Shown here: one piece after another, positions 49,501 to 62,509 of the stretch
How the letters are laid out: the number at the start of each line of letters is the position of its first letter
Numbering within the stretch: the first letter of the stretch is position 1
Assembly (NCBI GenBank): GCA_958496175.1
Contig: OY292276.1
Coordinates: 31,082,449 to 31,146,448 of the forward strand
Length of the DNA: 64,000 nt
Reading direction: 5' to 3'
Source: Sisyra terminalis
Lineage: Eukaryota > Arthropoda > Insecta > Neuroptera > Sisyridae
Made by a program: the position numbers and the translations under genes
Notes under the pieces: model-generated
The model's database searches: none
Seen by the model: only the letters and a program-made list of their open reading frames with translations
Told to the model about the DNA's origin: nothing

Positions 49501-49531
49501 TGCAAAAAAAAAGCAGAAGAAGAATTAATAA

Positions 49532-49703
49532 TAATTTAGCAAACTGAAATAAATCTAGTTTATTAAGATTAAACACTAAAGGCTCTCGTTTCCAAATTTA
49601 AAAGTTAAGTTTTTATTATTGTGAGAAATAAATAAGCACAACTTTCAAAAATAATCTTTTATATAAATTTTGTGGCTATTCTGGTAAAACTCGATTAGAG
49701 TAC
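49532..49703 (+). repeat. 3'-tail repeat, copy 1
   Basis: From 'aatttagcaaactg' to 'taaaactcgattagagta' this matches 50,825-50,991 in the same orientation, with blocks 'aaataagtctagttta'-like and 'acaactttcaaaaataatct' shared. It is probably the 3' untranslated end of the LINE fragment just upstream. Confidence 0.6.
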
Positions 49704-50157
49704 GAATGGTCGGAGAAAGATTGAGGAAATCGCGCGACTCATACGAAGGCCTTCAAAGAAATGGATTGAATCATGGATTTAAATACCTTAAAAGAATTGA
49801 TTATTTGCGAAATACAGGCCTAAGGCTTGCAATAGGAGACAGAAGAAGAGGAATTAGTAATAACACAGGCCTGCAAAAACATATTTTTTAAAAATTGTTT
49901 TGACTGTATGACCTATTTCAATGTATTTATTTGCTATTATTTCAAATATGAAATCCATTTCCTTCCATCACGTAAGGTTTTCTCACGAAATGAGAAAATA
50001 TATTAGGAATATGTAGCAAACAACGCAATTTAAAAAAAAATGTTTCCTACATTCCGTGGAGTAAATATATTAAGTAACACTACATATTTGTCACATTTAA
50101 ATTAATTAAACATAGATATTGTATTATATATAGTTATCAATAAGGATATTATCTATA

Positions 50158-50693
50158 GGATTTTTTGGCCGAACTCAGGGACCCGAAGCGATCCACTTTT
50201 TCTGTATCAAAAATGATAGTACTCCACCTCGTACTGCTAGCGCTGGTGTCGTTTTATCTTCCGTCGGAAGAGAAAAAGAACCGATACAAAGTATATAAAT
50301 AAAAGCGAGAAAACGGAAATGATTGGTGTCGGTTTGTTTCTTACCAACGGAAGATAAAACGTCTCAAGTGTACTTTAGCACACCCACAATCTGGCAACTT
50401 TACATTTTCGATTTTGTTTTTAATTTAATTCGCGATATTTTTGTTAATTCAATTCTAATATGGTATAATTCTCTCTTTTGTGGCTAAATTTTCTGTATGG
50501 ACCGATTTAATCGCGAATTAAATTAAAAACAAAGTCGAAAATGCAACGTTGCCAGATTGTGGGTGTGCTAAAGTACACTTGAACCGATAAAACGACACCA
50601 GCGCTAGTATTAGTAGAGAGGTCTGGTACTACTATTTTCGATACGGAAAAAGTGGTTCGATTGGGATCCCCGATTTTAGTCGAAAAAACTATT
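50158..50693. mobile_element. Inverted-repeat element carrying a nested MITE
   Basis: About 100-bp termini pair in inverted orientation: 'ccactttttctgtatc', 'gctagcgctggtgtcg' and 'ttttatc' on the left match the complement of 50,583-50,680. A second internal dyad ('cgttttatcttccgt' and its inverse) spans 50,258-50,362. The MITE at 50,364-50,582 sits inside. No coding capacity. Confidence 0.65.
50364..50582. mobile_element. MITE, 'TCAAGTGTAC' family, intact copy
   Basis: 219 bp with terminal inverted repeats of about 35 bp (TCAAGTGTACTTTAGCACAC and onward) that are almost perfect. The interior carries 'ttaattcgcg' twice in inverted orientation. Highly similar to the copy inside the palindrome at 38.25 kb, so it moved recently relative to other repeats here. 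No transposase. Confidence 0.75.
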
Positions 50694-50824
50694 TTTCAAT
50701 GGTAATTTGCAACAAAACCTTAGGTGATGAACTTTTTCCATTATTTTTTTCCATAATCAGGACAAAAATTACAATAAAAATTTGCTAATATACTTAAGAC
50801 AATTTTAACATCGCAGGCCTATGT

Positions 50825-50991
50825 AATTTAGCAAACTGTAATAAGTCTAGTTTATTTAGAGCAAAAGGCTTTCATTTCTCTATTTAGAAGTTAAATTTTT
50901 AGTATTGTGCTAAATAAATATGTACAACTTTCAAAAATAATCTTCTTCTTATAGCTTTAGGCTATTCTGGTAAAACCCGATTAGAGTTACG
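50825..50991 (+). repeat. 3'-tail repeat, copy 2
   Basis: A direct repeat of 49,532-49,703 with substitutions and small gaps. The two copies flank the nested inverted-repeat element. Confidence 0.6.
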
Positions 50992-51149
50992 CTTAATTTG
51001 ATTGTGAATATTTTAAATTGGAATTACTACGTCGTATTTTATTTCATTTATGCCAAGTAAGAGTGTTATTGACTTATAGGTAGGAGAACAAATTAAAATA
51101 TTTTGGTATTTGTGATTTTTTGTATTTGTAGTGTACTAGTTTCGATTCG

Positions 51150-51340
51150 ATGATAGAATCGGTGGAAGTGAGCGCCGCGGCGTCGTAGACTGGCGCCGCG
51201 TCGCTGAGGTTTCACTGTACCCACGATAATTACAATTCCCCCGATTTTTACTAGAGTTCGCGTTCGGTAGAGAGCATTCACAGTCGTGTACACTGACGGA
51301 GTACAAAAGTGTTTATGTGATACAGAAGTGCGGAGCCATC
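51150..51340 (+). promoter_or_regulatory. CRTC promoter / 5' untranslated region
   Basis: A locally GC- and CG-rich block ('gcgccgcggcgtcg', 'tggcgccgcgtcgctgag', 51,170-51,210) directly precedes the CRTC start codon in an otherwise AT-rich region, as expected of a promoter or 5' UTR. The start site of transcription could not be placed. Confidence 0.5.
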
Positions 51341-54300
51341 ATGGCGAATCCGAGGAAATTTAGTGAAAAAATCGCTCTGCACAACCAAAAACAAGCGGAG
51401 GAAACGGCCGCATTTGAGCAGATCATGAGAGAAGTGTCTGATGCTACGGCCAAGGTACGAGCCTCATTTACCATCTGATCATTTTTCTCGAAAGCCTCCC
51501 AAAAAAAATAAATAGCATCGTTTTTTCCTAATAACACATACATTTACTCTTTCTGCCTATATTGAAATATATTTTCCCTGCGCTTGATCCATTAACTGAT
51601 GCGAATAAATTGGCCACAAATGTGCGTTTTCTCTAGCACCTGATCATTGCTCGGATAAATGCGTAGCGCCCGCTACGCACGACAACTGACAAATTAACCA
51701 ACAGTGAAAATACGCGCGTTATTTTGGCTCAATTCATTGTGTGATTGTGTGTGAATATTTGTGATTGTGAATGTGTTTATATATTGAAATATTCTACATA
51801 TGTGTTAGCCACGATTAAAACTCAAATGTTTCTAAACAACAACATTACCCATACGCATGCAAATCGCACATACACACTGAAACGCGCATACATTACAATT
51901 TCATTTCCTTTTGTTGAGCATAGCAAAAATATCGCAAAGAAAATACCCAAAACCGCTATAGCAAAAAAAAAGAGACCAAAAGTTCAAAACTCCCAACCAC
52001 CAATCGCTACAAATTGGCATTTTCATTGAATAAAACAGCGATGAATGACACCTGTGTGCAAATTAGTTTCGCTTCGCATTGGCATTTGTGCAGATATTTG
52101 AATGTATGCGTGTTTATTTGATACGCACGCATCCCGGAATCGCTGCAACCAAACGGTTTGGCGCATTCTGCAGATGTATCCGATTTTTCGCAATATTTTC
52201 CCTCAAAACATTAATAATTAGCAATACCAAAATGCCACATCGAAAAAAACACAAACGCATTCCCACTATCGTCTCAGATCTCTGGGAATTTCACAAATGT
52301 TTTCCTCGTTGACATTTTTATTCAATCGGAAAAGTGAAATTAGGTTACGCGCCAAAATGGAAAATCAATGAATTGAAGTGTCAGAACAATGAAGCGGTAA
52401 CAAAAAATTGTTATTAGGTTTTTCTTTCGGTATTGCATTACAATTTTATTTCAAAAATTCACAAAAAATTTTTTTATTACATTTTTCAATTATATTTACG
52501 GTAAAGACAATTATTAAGGGGGGTATTGATTAAGTTATGATAGGTATTTTTTTCATTTTAAGACTTTAATTGGATTGATATTTTATTTTAAATGACGTTC
52601 AATTTATTTACTTCTACATATTTATTGTCATAATTTCACTGTATTTTCATTCTCAACAATAATTTAAATAATACAACGACAAACAATTAATTAATAGTTT
52701 CAAAATGAAAAAGAAAAACCTTTTCTTCACAAAATAATAGGTGTTGTGTAATTTCTTTTAAATTTCAAGTAATTTTTGAGTTTTTTTTTTAATCTCTTAC
52801 ATTTAGCTATAAAATACGAAATTATTTTTAGATTTTAAAAATGTAACGACAATTAAATGCTTTTTTATCGTATGATTTTTATATTGCTGTATATCATTAC
52901 TAGAAGTTATAAGAAAGCATATAGGTAATTCCTTGTCACTGTATTGTATTGTTATTCCATTCATCCTTATAGTAGTGCTGAATTTACCGACGTTAGTGAT
53001 TATCTTCAGGTGCGGAAATAAGATCATATAACAGGAAGGGGTAAATTTTCTTTGATTTTTGCTATTTTCCAAAAAAATGTTCTGAGATTTTAAATGGTTA
53101 ATATTTTAGTAAATTTACCATATAATACTTTCACCCAAATAATGCTTTATAAATTTCTAAGCCAGGGATGACCAACCCAATTGATATTGCGAACCACTTT
53201 AAAAATGCATCATAACTCCGCGGACCATATACAAAATTAAATATCTATCATATTACACTGAAAAAAAATAATAACAAAAATTACAATAGTATCTTAAATT
53301 CTAAGATATTATATAAGAGTGCAGGACCTGAACTAACGCTTAATACTTTTTACAATGCTGCATCGTAAATTTCGTTTCACAAAGATTACTACATGAAACA
53401 GCGAACAGTCCTATTCACTTTCATAAACTTAACGATTTTCAAATAAGAAATATTTACATTAGTCAGATAAGGCTAGTTGCACAAGAAGAGTTTATCCTAT
53501 TCGACAGTTATTCTTTTTTTGTTCTAAAATCTACAAACTACTCATAATATGAGCTACAAATAATGATACTAATTAATTATTATAAATCAATATTAGTAAA
53601 TTATTTACTCATCACAATATTTTATTTCACGATTATAATGATTATTTTATTAATGTAAGTAATAATCCAAACCAGATTTTTATGCTGAAAGAAAATAAAA
53701 ATTGTCAATAGTTTATTATTGAAGGCTATATGTTTGAGACAGTATGTTGAATATATTTTCAATAATGAAAAAAAGTACAAAAAATCAAACATAATAATTC
53801 ATCATGAAAATAATATATTGTTATATATTTACATCTATTTCTCACATGAATCTTGTTCCTAATATAATACTACTTTTACTTTAAAACGTTGAGCGATGAT
53901 TTCTTATTGGTTCATTTGTTCGGCTATTAACAAAGGATTTGTGGACGTTTCAACAGGTTTTAATCGCTTATGGAAATAGTTCATGTATAAGCTCATACAA
54001 GTTCAAATAGTCACTCGTACACATGTATTCGTTGAGAAGTCAGAGAGTAGGGATGGTAGTGGTAGTTCTATCTCGTTTATTTGTATATGTTTTATATGTA
54101 TTCACTTTTACTCACAGAAAATACCAATATAAAATCGTAATTTCTGAAATACTATTTTTTACAGAAAACTATTGTTATAATTACGATGTTATAGCGTAAA
54201 AATTCAAATGTAAATAGAAAATTTAAAGGAAAATATTGTAAACAATAAAATAATGAAAGTTGGCCCTAGATTTCGATGTTTCTATCTTAAATTTTTTTTC

Positions 54301-56952
54301 TGTTTAGATTTAGATACTCAGATATTTTTAATACATTTGTTTTCACCAATTTGGCCATTATAAAATAAATATACCTATATTGTAAAAGTGTGAAAATATA
54401 TATTGTCAAGCCGGGCTCCATGCGGTTCGCGGGTTGTCCACCCCCTAGTCTAAACAGTTATTTAAAAGATTAAAAACTGTTTCCTTTAATTTTAATATGG
54501 TTGCATCGATTGCCCCTTCTTTATCTGTGCTAGATTATACCTATTATGACCTAGATGGTCTACAACTAGTTTTGTTTTTTGATTTCACTAACTCTTAAAA
54601 AGTATTATGAAGAAAAAATCAAAAATGAAAAAAACAATCGTATCAAATTACTGAAAATAATACAAATGTTTAATGATTTCCATTTATTTGTCGTTTTGTT
54701 AATATTTGAATTAAATATTTTAAACTGTATAGATAAAGGTATTTTATGAGCAATCTGTACTTTATTGGTCTTACACTTCGAATTAAACATTTTGTATTAT
54801 CAACAAAACATATAATTCCACAAATGTTTGATTTGGTAAGAAAAATATTTAATTTGGATCATAAAATTTAGAGTATATCTATATGGAATGGAAGAAATAT
54901 ATTAACGGTGAATGTTGACAAACACCGATGATCGTTGAATGTTAATGCACACCAATTTTGCTAGTAAAAATTAAATTAAGTTCTAAGCTTATTCTCTCTA
55001 AATTTATGGAATTTATTGTAACTAGTCATATATATAAAAAAATTGCCACTTTTATTAATTTTTTAAACATTTGGTGTCTCCACCATTTTTCTGATTTTCA
55101 TCACGATTTTTTGATGAATCTCAGTATAAACCTGGTATTAAATAAAGACTTGCAATAAACATTTTTATACTTCCATATTAACAAAATTGCCAAACGTAGC
55201 GATATTCACCAGTGATTGTTGATAACTACTGTTGTTACATACAATAAATTTATGATCTACGTTAAAAACTTAATTAAAAACTCCAATCATCTTACGTGTC
55301 ATTAAAATTTAAAAAATTAGCTAACAACGTACTTCTAATTCTAATACCTACCAACTAATTGATTGCTTCGCGTATCAAAAAATTTCTTCCGTAATTGTAA
55401 CTTGTCGTAACTGTTTCGTAACTAACCGGCGATGGTCGATCGCCTTATGTATATACCCATTTGCCGCTTCTAGAAGATTCCAGTACATTCGATTTCTATC
55501 TCTTTCTACTCCGTATTAGATCCTCACGGAAAATGTACAGGATTGTCTTCATTCTCGCTTCAATCTAATTGTTAGAACTTTCGAAAGTTCTAAGACATTC
55601 GAAGTGTTTCAAAACCGCAACAAGACAAAACTACAAAACTAACAACAATACAAATGAAGAGGAAATCTTTGAACGTTTGAAATGGTCAGCAACCAATATT
55701 TTGGTATTGAAAATGTTGATTGGTTGAATTAGATTTATAAACTATTATACAAAATAAAAATATTTTGTTGATAAAGAGCTGAAAATTTGCCACTGCTCAT
55801 TTACCTATAATCTTAAGTTTGTCACGTTTTTTTATTTATTAATCTTTCATGTATTTTATTTTGTAACATTTATGTATTATTTTCATTTAGATATTATTAC
55901 CCTTTAGTTATTTATCGTTAAATTAAGTTTAAAAACAAACGGTATATCTTTTAATTACATTTTTCTTTCTCAATCGTATTTTTTCTTATCATTCATTTCT
56001 TAAAGAAATTTGATATTATCGGTGCTAATAAAGGCTTAGTAAATACATTGTAATCGAAGTAAAATCGTAAAATTTAAAAAATAAAAGTTCAAAATTGATA
56101 AATAATATTTCATTGATATATGATATTGAATTCTGAATTAGCTGTTTGATTCGTCATCTTAAAATTACTCAGATTTTTTAAATCGTAGGTACTCTATTGT
56201 GTAAACCAAACTCGATTTTTTTCAAACCGGTTTATTAATTTAAATAAATAAAGTATTAGAAGAGTTAACCACTTTCGTTATAAATCAGCACAGTAATAGT
56301 GATTTTAATTAAGATTTTCTGCGATTTACCGCAATATAAGTAAATTTTATTAAAATGCAGGGATAAATTGCTTTCTTTGAGGTATAATGATTAGGTGTAT
56401 TGTGAGCTACATTTGATTTGAGTTGGAAAACAATAAAATCAAGTAAAATGATTGAGTATTGAGTGTTTGATTTTTGGTAAACGTTATTTCAATATTTTGG
56501 CAGCAATGGGACTTTACGTGTTGTTTCATTCAAGGTCTCTGATAAGAATTTACGACCACATCGATATATTATTGTATAGGTTTATGTGAAAATTGCGCTT
56601 TCACATAAATTCCACATTTCATTCTTTATTTTAATATGTATGTGTGTATTTCTAAATATTGAAATGGAACTCAGCAAAAATCACATGTCTTGTTATAAAT
56701 GAGCCAAAATACGCCGTTTTTCCTGTCAATGAATTCTATTTTGTCAATGTCTTTTCCGTCTTGTGAAACTTGTGGCGGTTACAGGTGGTGGCGTCGCCGA
56801 CATCTACATCATCTTCATCATCTAAGCACACACTTCGAATAAATCACACATTGGGCTCCTTCCGCGGGGGTTCTTTGCCTAACGTTTCGGCCGGAACTCC
56901 GGCACCTTCTCCTCAAAAAAGCTCAAGTCCAACCGTAGAAAATAAGAAAAAG
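51341..56952 (+). CDS. CRTC: CRTC (CREB-regulated transcription coactivator), N-terminal exons, partial
   Basis: Exon 1 (51341-51454, 38 codons) encodes '[20 protein letters not shown]' followed by '[18 protein letters not shown]', the highly conserved CREB-binding coiled coil of CRTC/TORC. Exon 2 (56785-56952, 56 codons, phase 0) has a serine-rich run and '[11 protein letters not shown]', matching the GGSLPNV block that follows in the family. CRTC is a coactivator kept in the cytoplasm by SIK/AMPK phosphorylation and 14-3-3 binding; once dephosphorylated it enters the nucleus and joins CREB. The regulatory serines, transactivation domain and stop lie in exons beyond the window. Donor sites are gtacga and gtgcat. 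The 5.3-kb first intron holds a hAT-type element. Confidence 0.9.
51455..56784. other. CRTC intron 1
   Basis: The first 0.9 kb (to about 52,330) is less AT-rich and has two open frames of 94 and 77 codons without recognisable protein content; they read as chance frames in CA-rich DNA. A hAT-type element occupies 53.16-54.45 kb. A CG-richer patch with 'actaaccggcgatggtcgatcg' near 55,420 may be regulatory but nothing specific supports it. Confidence 0.5.
53163..54447. mobile_element. hAT-type non-autonomous element, 1.29 kb
   Basis: Ends CAGGGATGACCAACCC and (inverted) TAGGGGGTGGACAACCC, with 'gcgaacca' (left, 'gcgaaccac') and 'gcggttcgc' (right) just inside. Flanking octamers ttctaagc and gtctaaac agree at six of eight positions. 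The interior shows no transposase. Related ends occur at 7.74 and 59.94-60.18 kb. Confidence 0.55.
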
Positions 56953-58078
56953 GTGCATAGCGAAAATGCTCTATTCTAGCATTTATTTTTCAATAAATGT
57001 TTTCTGTTTTTAACTGGAAAAATAAGTCTTTGTTTCATTATGAATTGCACTTGCCAATTTTCTTTTCATTTTCGCATTTTTTTTGGAAATCCTCCCTTAT
57101 TTTTATCAACCTTATTTTTCCATTTAGATTAATTGATGTTTAATTTTATTTACATTATATTTTTCTGGTTTCCCCATTACGCCACTCTTTAGTTAATGAT
57201 CGTATTGGTTTTAAAATTTGAATAATAAAAAAAGAGGGGGTATTGATCATTAATAATTTGTATTTCTTTGAAGGACAAAAAAGAAACTCAAATTTTATGT
57301 TGTACGTTCTTTGTTGAGGGCATTTTTGTTTCATTTGGATAAATGTGTATGATTTAACGAATATCAGCTCTTACGATTTTTTTATATACCTACTCTGCAC
57401 GTTTATAACAATTTTATGTTCGTGATGATTATTTGCATTTCAACTTTGATTAGATTAGTATTTAAACAAAATCGATTTATACACGTTTTTAAGATTAAAA
57501 GGGAAAAATTCAATTTTGGCAACATTAAAAAGTCAGTTTTAAATTAATAAAACTAAATTCAATATTACTTATATTAAATTATTTCTAAGATTTTTCACCT
57601 CACATACAAAAGTCTATTTTTAGAAAAAAGAAACTTCATCTTAAGCCACTAAAAAATTTGAAACAAAGAAAATTTTCTTCAAAATTAAAATGGAAAGACC
57701 CCTTTTCTAATTACTTTTAATTTCAAGTAATGGCACCAACAATAGATGTATACGATTCATTTAAAAATGGTTCGATTGCTGAGAGAGATATAAATTATAT
57801 ATAATTTTTTTCATGCAGTAGTTGCAGACTAGTATTTCTGTAAAATTAATAATCCGTATTTTTACTTCAGAATAAATGAAATTACCAATGTATTGATTAT
57901 TTTAGACCAGTCGTATATTTCTAATATTTAAACGGATGAAAAATAATTGTAATTCACATGGTTATTAATTTATTTATTAGATACCTGTGTATTTTTTCAT
58001 AGACAAGGTTTTTTTTCTCATTTGAAACACATACACAACTAACCACAATCATTCAAATAATAATTAGAACTAATATAT

Positions 58079-59385
58079 TTAAGGGTGTTCTCCCATTTGA
58101 CAATCCGACTTTTCAGAGTTTTTTCAACTTTTTTTTTTTTTTTGAAGACCAATGAAAATATAGAATAGTGAGTTTTTTATCATTTGTTGAAATTTATTTT
58201 AAGCATAAATTTATAAATTTGTAGCCCAAAATCTCCTGAAGAACGTAACTTATAGCGCTCTTAAGACACCCATTTTGAAAAAAATGGGCGCTCCTTGTCT
58301 ACGATTTCAGTTGATTGAATTATCTCATTAAAATAAAAACAGCGATTTAATCTATAAGCTTTACAGTACATACGGTATAGTGCACAGTGTAAAGTATTTT
58401 ACAAACTTTGTAAAACACTGTAAAGCTTAAAAAAATGGATTTAGTTATGAACTACTTGTTATGTTTTGCAAAAATAGAAATATTTGCATTTCTTGGTGAT
58501 TTTAGTTTATTCAGTGCGTTCATAAGTGCTGAATCTACCCTAAAAATTGAAAATCAGTCGGTCAAACCGTTCTTGAGATATAATAGGGATAAGTTTAAAA
58601 AATACAGTTTTGAGAGAAACGCGTTTGAAGTTTCAAGTAGGGTTGAAATTAAAACGATTTAGGTACCTTTGTAATGACTATATCTTTATAACGACTTGAA
58701 GTTTTAAAAAATCACTTCACCTCCATGTTTTAGATATGTTAAGGAAGCAATTTATGCACCAAAAAATTGATTTTTTTGTACCCATCACACGGAAGATCTC
58801 CCTTAATTTATTAATGTTATTTTATCATTCAGTCTTTTCAGCTGTCAATTTTCAAAAAAAAATATTTTATGACTCAAGTCATTTTAGAGCAGTCAAATAT
58901 GGCAACGTTGCATTTTCGACTTTGTTTTTAATTTAATTCGCAAATAAATCGGTCAACAACGAAAACTTGGCCACAAAAGAGAAAAGTATACCACATTAGA
59001 ATTGAATTAATAAAAAAATCGCGAAAAGAATAAAAAATAAAATCGAAAAGCAACGTTGCCAAATTCGACTGTTCTAAAAGGGACTTCAACTTATCGTTTA
59101 TCGATAACAAGAGGGTTCTAAAATATATCAAAAGCAGTTGTCCAGTATTTTTAAAGTCACATTTGTTAAAAAATTAAAATGAATAAATTATATCAATCAT
59201 TCTGAATCACTGTCGTGGAGATTCACGTTCTATAGAAGTTTTTGGCTAAAAATTTATAAACATACGCTTAAAATAAATATAAACAAATGTTTTAAAACTG
59301 AAAGTTCTATCTTTTTATTAGATTTCAAAAAAAAATCCTAAAAAATGTTTCAAAAGCTCGTCATCACATGGGAGAGCCCCCTTAA
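58079..59385. mobile_element. TTAA-flanked element with ~180-bp inverted termini (piggyBac-like, non-autonomous)
   Basis: TTAA at 58079-58082 and 59382-59385 bound termini TTAAGGGTGTTCTCCCAT and (inverted) TTAAGGGGGCTCTCCCAT. Inverted similarity continues for about 180 bp ('tttattttaagc', 'tttataaattt'). A further internal terminus-like site, 'acggaagatctcccttaa', ends at 58,804, so the structure may be composite. TTAA target choice is the hallmark of piggyBac. No transposase frame. A diverged MITE copy lies inside. Confidence 0.6.
58882..59080. mobile_element. MITE, 'TCAAGTGTAC' family, diverged copy
   Basis: 'atggcaacgttgcattttcg' followed by 'tttaatttaattcgc', 'aaatcggtc' and an inverted right end 'gcaacgttgccaaattcg' reproduces the order of the intact copy at 50.36 kb with many differences. 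The outer ends are changed to a 'ttttagagcagtc' type inverted repeat. Confidence 0.6.
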
Positions 59386-59936
59386 GTAGAATTTTCTGTT
59401 GACATACATTTCGATTTGTGACCTTTTTTTGGTGATAGTTCCAAATTAGCTTGTTTTGGAAATTTACGCCCATTAATAACTTTTAATTAACGCAACAAAC
59501 AACTAGCTAATTCCAAAATCTTAGAAAATATTTTAACCAAGTTTTTTTGAAAATGAAAAAAATAAATAAAACATATAATTTCCCCATTACCAAATAGAGT
59601 TAATATTTATATTTTAAGAACTAGAATTTCATAAACAAAATAGATGGTCCAAAATATAGAAATAATTTCTAAATATTGTGAAACTTAGAAATTAGTTATT
59701 TTTCGGATATAAATATATTTTTATTCCAGTTCTTTTTTTTTGTAATGAAGGGGTTATTGTAAATTGAAGGTTAATTAAGTTTCGTGTTACGAAATGCTGG
59801 ATGTCACCTATGAAACTTACAATTTTAAGTGCTCTTTTCTATTCAGTTCTATCGAATATTGTATCGTCAACTTGAATACATGATAATACGAATACATAAT
59901 AATTAATGAAAACGTCCATAATATGTTGAGTTAGAG

Positions 59937-60180
59937 CTAGGTTGGCCAACTCAAATGATATTATGGACCATTTAGGAAATTCCTCTTATCTCTGCAGGCC
60001 TCATATAAAATTATATATCTCTATAGTAGGTATAGAAATTTTTAATACATTGGTTTTAATTACTTTGGCCATTATAAAATAAATATATTCCGTAAATGTG
60101 ATGAATCCACGGACTGGAAAAAGGGTAAAGTCGGGCTTGACCATTATGTCTTTATGTAGCTCGCGGGTTGGTTACCCCTG
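59937..60180. mobile_element. hAT-type MITE, 244 bp
   Basis: Ends CTAGGTTGGCCAAC and (inverted) CAGGGGTAACCAAC. Flanking octamers agttagag (59929-59936) and aactagag (60181-60188) match at six of eight bases. Inner blocks 'ggccattataaaataaatat' and 'gcgggttg' are shared with the 1.29-kb element at 53.16 kb, so this is a shorter deletion derivative of that family. Confidence 0.6.
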
Positions 60181-62509
60181 AACTAGAGAGTAATAATTAC
60201 TTCAATAATTGTAAATTAAAATTCTTTCGTACTTTAAAAGGAAGCAGGAGAAACATAAAGATAATTGGAGAAAAGAGTCAAATCACGAATCTTGTAGCAC
60301 AAACAGAAGAAAGATAAAGGATGTTTTTTTAAATTTAATCTTCACCAGTTTTAGCAACCTAAAATTACTTATCCTAATTTTTTTAAAAAAATATAATTTA
60401 AATTAAATTTTTATTATACAAAGCTTTAGTTTCTTCAAAATTGATAGAGCATTTATGAAATTTATAAAGCTTTGATTATCAATTACTATCAATCAATTAC
60501 TTATCAATTACTACAGAAATTTATAACGAGGGATAAAATTACAGAAAAACTCTTAAGTATTGAATTATAGACATATTGAATTTACATGTATATATATTAA
60601 TTATGAGTATTCATCTTAATTTGAAAGATTTAAATTTCATGAAGTTTTAATTAAAGCAATCGTTATTTAGATAAATTATAGTTATTTGATGTTTCTTTTA
60701 AAAATATTTTTAGTTTTGAATGTTAAACTTCAAAACCAAAAAACTTACAGATTATTTTATTAGTTTAAGATAATTTTTCCTATTAAATTCAAAGAATTAA
60801 AAATTTCCCATTGAAAATCAAAATCAAAATTTCTCCAATTGTTTGTAATTTAATTGCTGTAAAAATTTTGAATTTTTACAAACAAAAAACAACATTTTAT
60901 CAAATGATACCCTTCAATTGCTATAAAGTACTGAATTGATTTTGGAATGGTGACGGTTTCTCCCATTATTCTTTAAGAGACTTAAATTGGGCGGCAATAG
61001 ATTGAAAACTCATACAGGAAACCTCATATAGAAATCCATTTCAATCTATTATTGCCCAACTTGAATGTTTTAAAGATTGACGAAAGAAATCAACGGTATT
61101 CCAAAAATTTGATTCCAATTTTTGCTTTGGGATAAATGAGTATGAAGAAATGAATGGTACACTAGTGCTTCCCAATCTAAAGAGCGTCTCCTTAGAGAGG
61201 TGAGAGTATTACAAAAAGGGTGCTCCTCAAATCAAACTTTTAGTGTTCGTGAATATTAATATTATGTATAAAAAATTACTATTATAATTAAATTATATAA
61301 ATAAAATTATTTATTTCGTGGCCTATTAAATAAATTACTTAATTAGGTGAATATTTATAAATTTATATTGTCACGAAAATTGCGGGGGGTGCAAAGATTT
61401 TTGATTAAAGAGAGGAGAGGCAGATACTAAAAGTAAGGAAACCACTGGTGCACACTGCACACTTATAAAATTTAGTTTTTCGAAAGTAAAAATTCAAAAA
61501 TTTTCTTAAAATAAACTGTAACACAATTCAATTTTAGTTTATCAAAATGACACTATCAAAAACAAAACTATATGAGACGCTCTACAGAAAAAAGTTGCAT
61601 TCGAAGATATATAGGTTATTGTACACATATATTTAAACGAATGAGGGTAAAATGGCTAAAGTAACTGAAGACATTTCACCCCAATCACCATTATTCATTG
61701 ATTCCCTGTACGTCGCCTTATCAACTAATTGTACGCAACTCGATCAGTTCGATAGGTCATTGTCACCGTTTCCTGCATTAAGTACTATAATAATATGATA
61801 ATTTATTATTATACATATACGCTTCAAATTAAAAATATCTTTTCATTAACTTTTTCCTCCTTTCAAATTGCAACAATTTCGCTTGCACGATTGTTTTTCT
61901 TTTTTTGTTTAAACAATCATTACCTTTTTCTAAGATTTTTTGTCATACTTCAATCACTTAAAACTATTAATAGATATAAAAAAAAAGAAGTAAAATTAAT
62001 GCTAATTTAGTCCTCTTCATTTTTAATGAGATCCAGTTATCCTTGAAATTTCATAGTAAAATATTTCCGCTAAATGTCTACCTACGATAATCAAATTTCT
62101 ATTGTTTAAAAAAATTAAAAATATAAAACAACTATATCATTGTTGAATTAATATTTCAATGTAGTCGGAAAAAAAACTTTTCTTAATGTTTATTTGTTTA
62201 TAATTGCGTAGTTTAATTCAATAATATCTGATTCACAATCTCATTGTGAGTAATTATTTTCTTAAAATTAATTTATTCATTCCAAAGAATATTTAATTAA
62301 GCAACACTTTTTTCAATATTATTTAATGGATGCTAGATTTTTCTTGAGTCATATAAAATATGTTTATTTTTGTTCCACTCCAGATTTTTAAATAAAATGA
62401 AAATATTGTCCTTGTCCGGAAATGGCGTTCTATCTCAAACTACATATTCCTTCTGTTCATATAAAAAGAACTCTAAAAAATGAAATTTCTTGTGAATACT
62501 CTGGCGACA

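Larger units (their letters stand above)
44870..51150. other. Intergenic repeats between CHMP4 and CRTC
   Basis: No gene recognised. It holds a partial MITE at 47.02 kb, a LINE-like fragment at 49.3 kb, two copies of a 3'-tail repeat (49.53 and 50.83 kb) and the nested inverted-repeat element at 50.16-50.69 kb. A weak relic of the 'TCAAGTGTAC' MITE family may lie at 48,055-48,125. A less AT-rich stretch at 45,660-45,990 is unassigned. Confidence 0.5.

Noticed and set aside
50656..50666. 'ggttcgattgg' as a tRNA B box
   Set aside because: No A box at the right distance and no cloverleaf; the text belongs to the inverted terminus of a repeat.
51745..52312. Two open frames (94 and 77 codons) in CRTC intron 1
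   Set aside because: Low-complexity Cys/Thr/Lys composition, no family motif, and located between well-supported CRTC exons.
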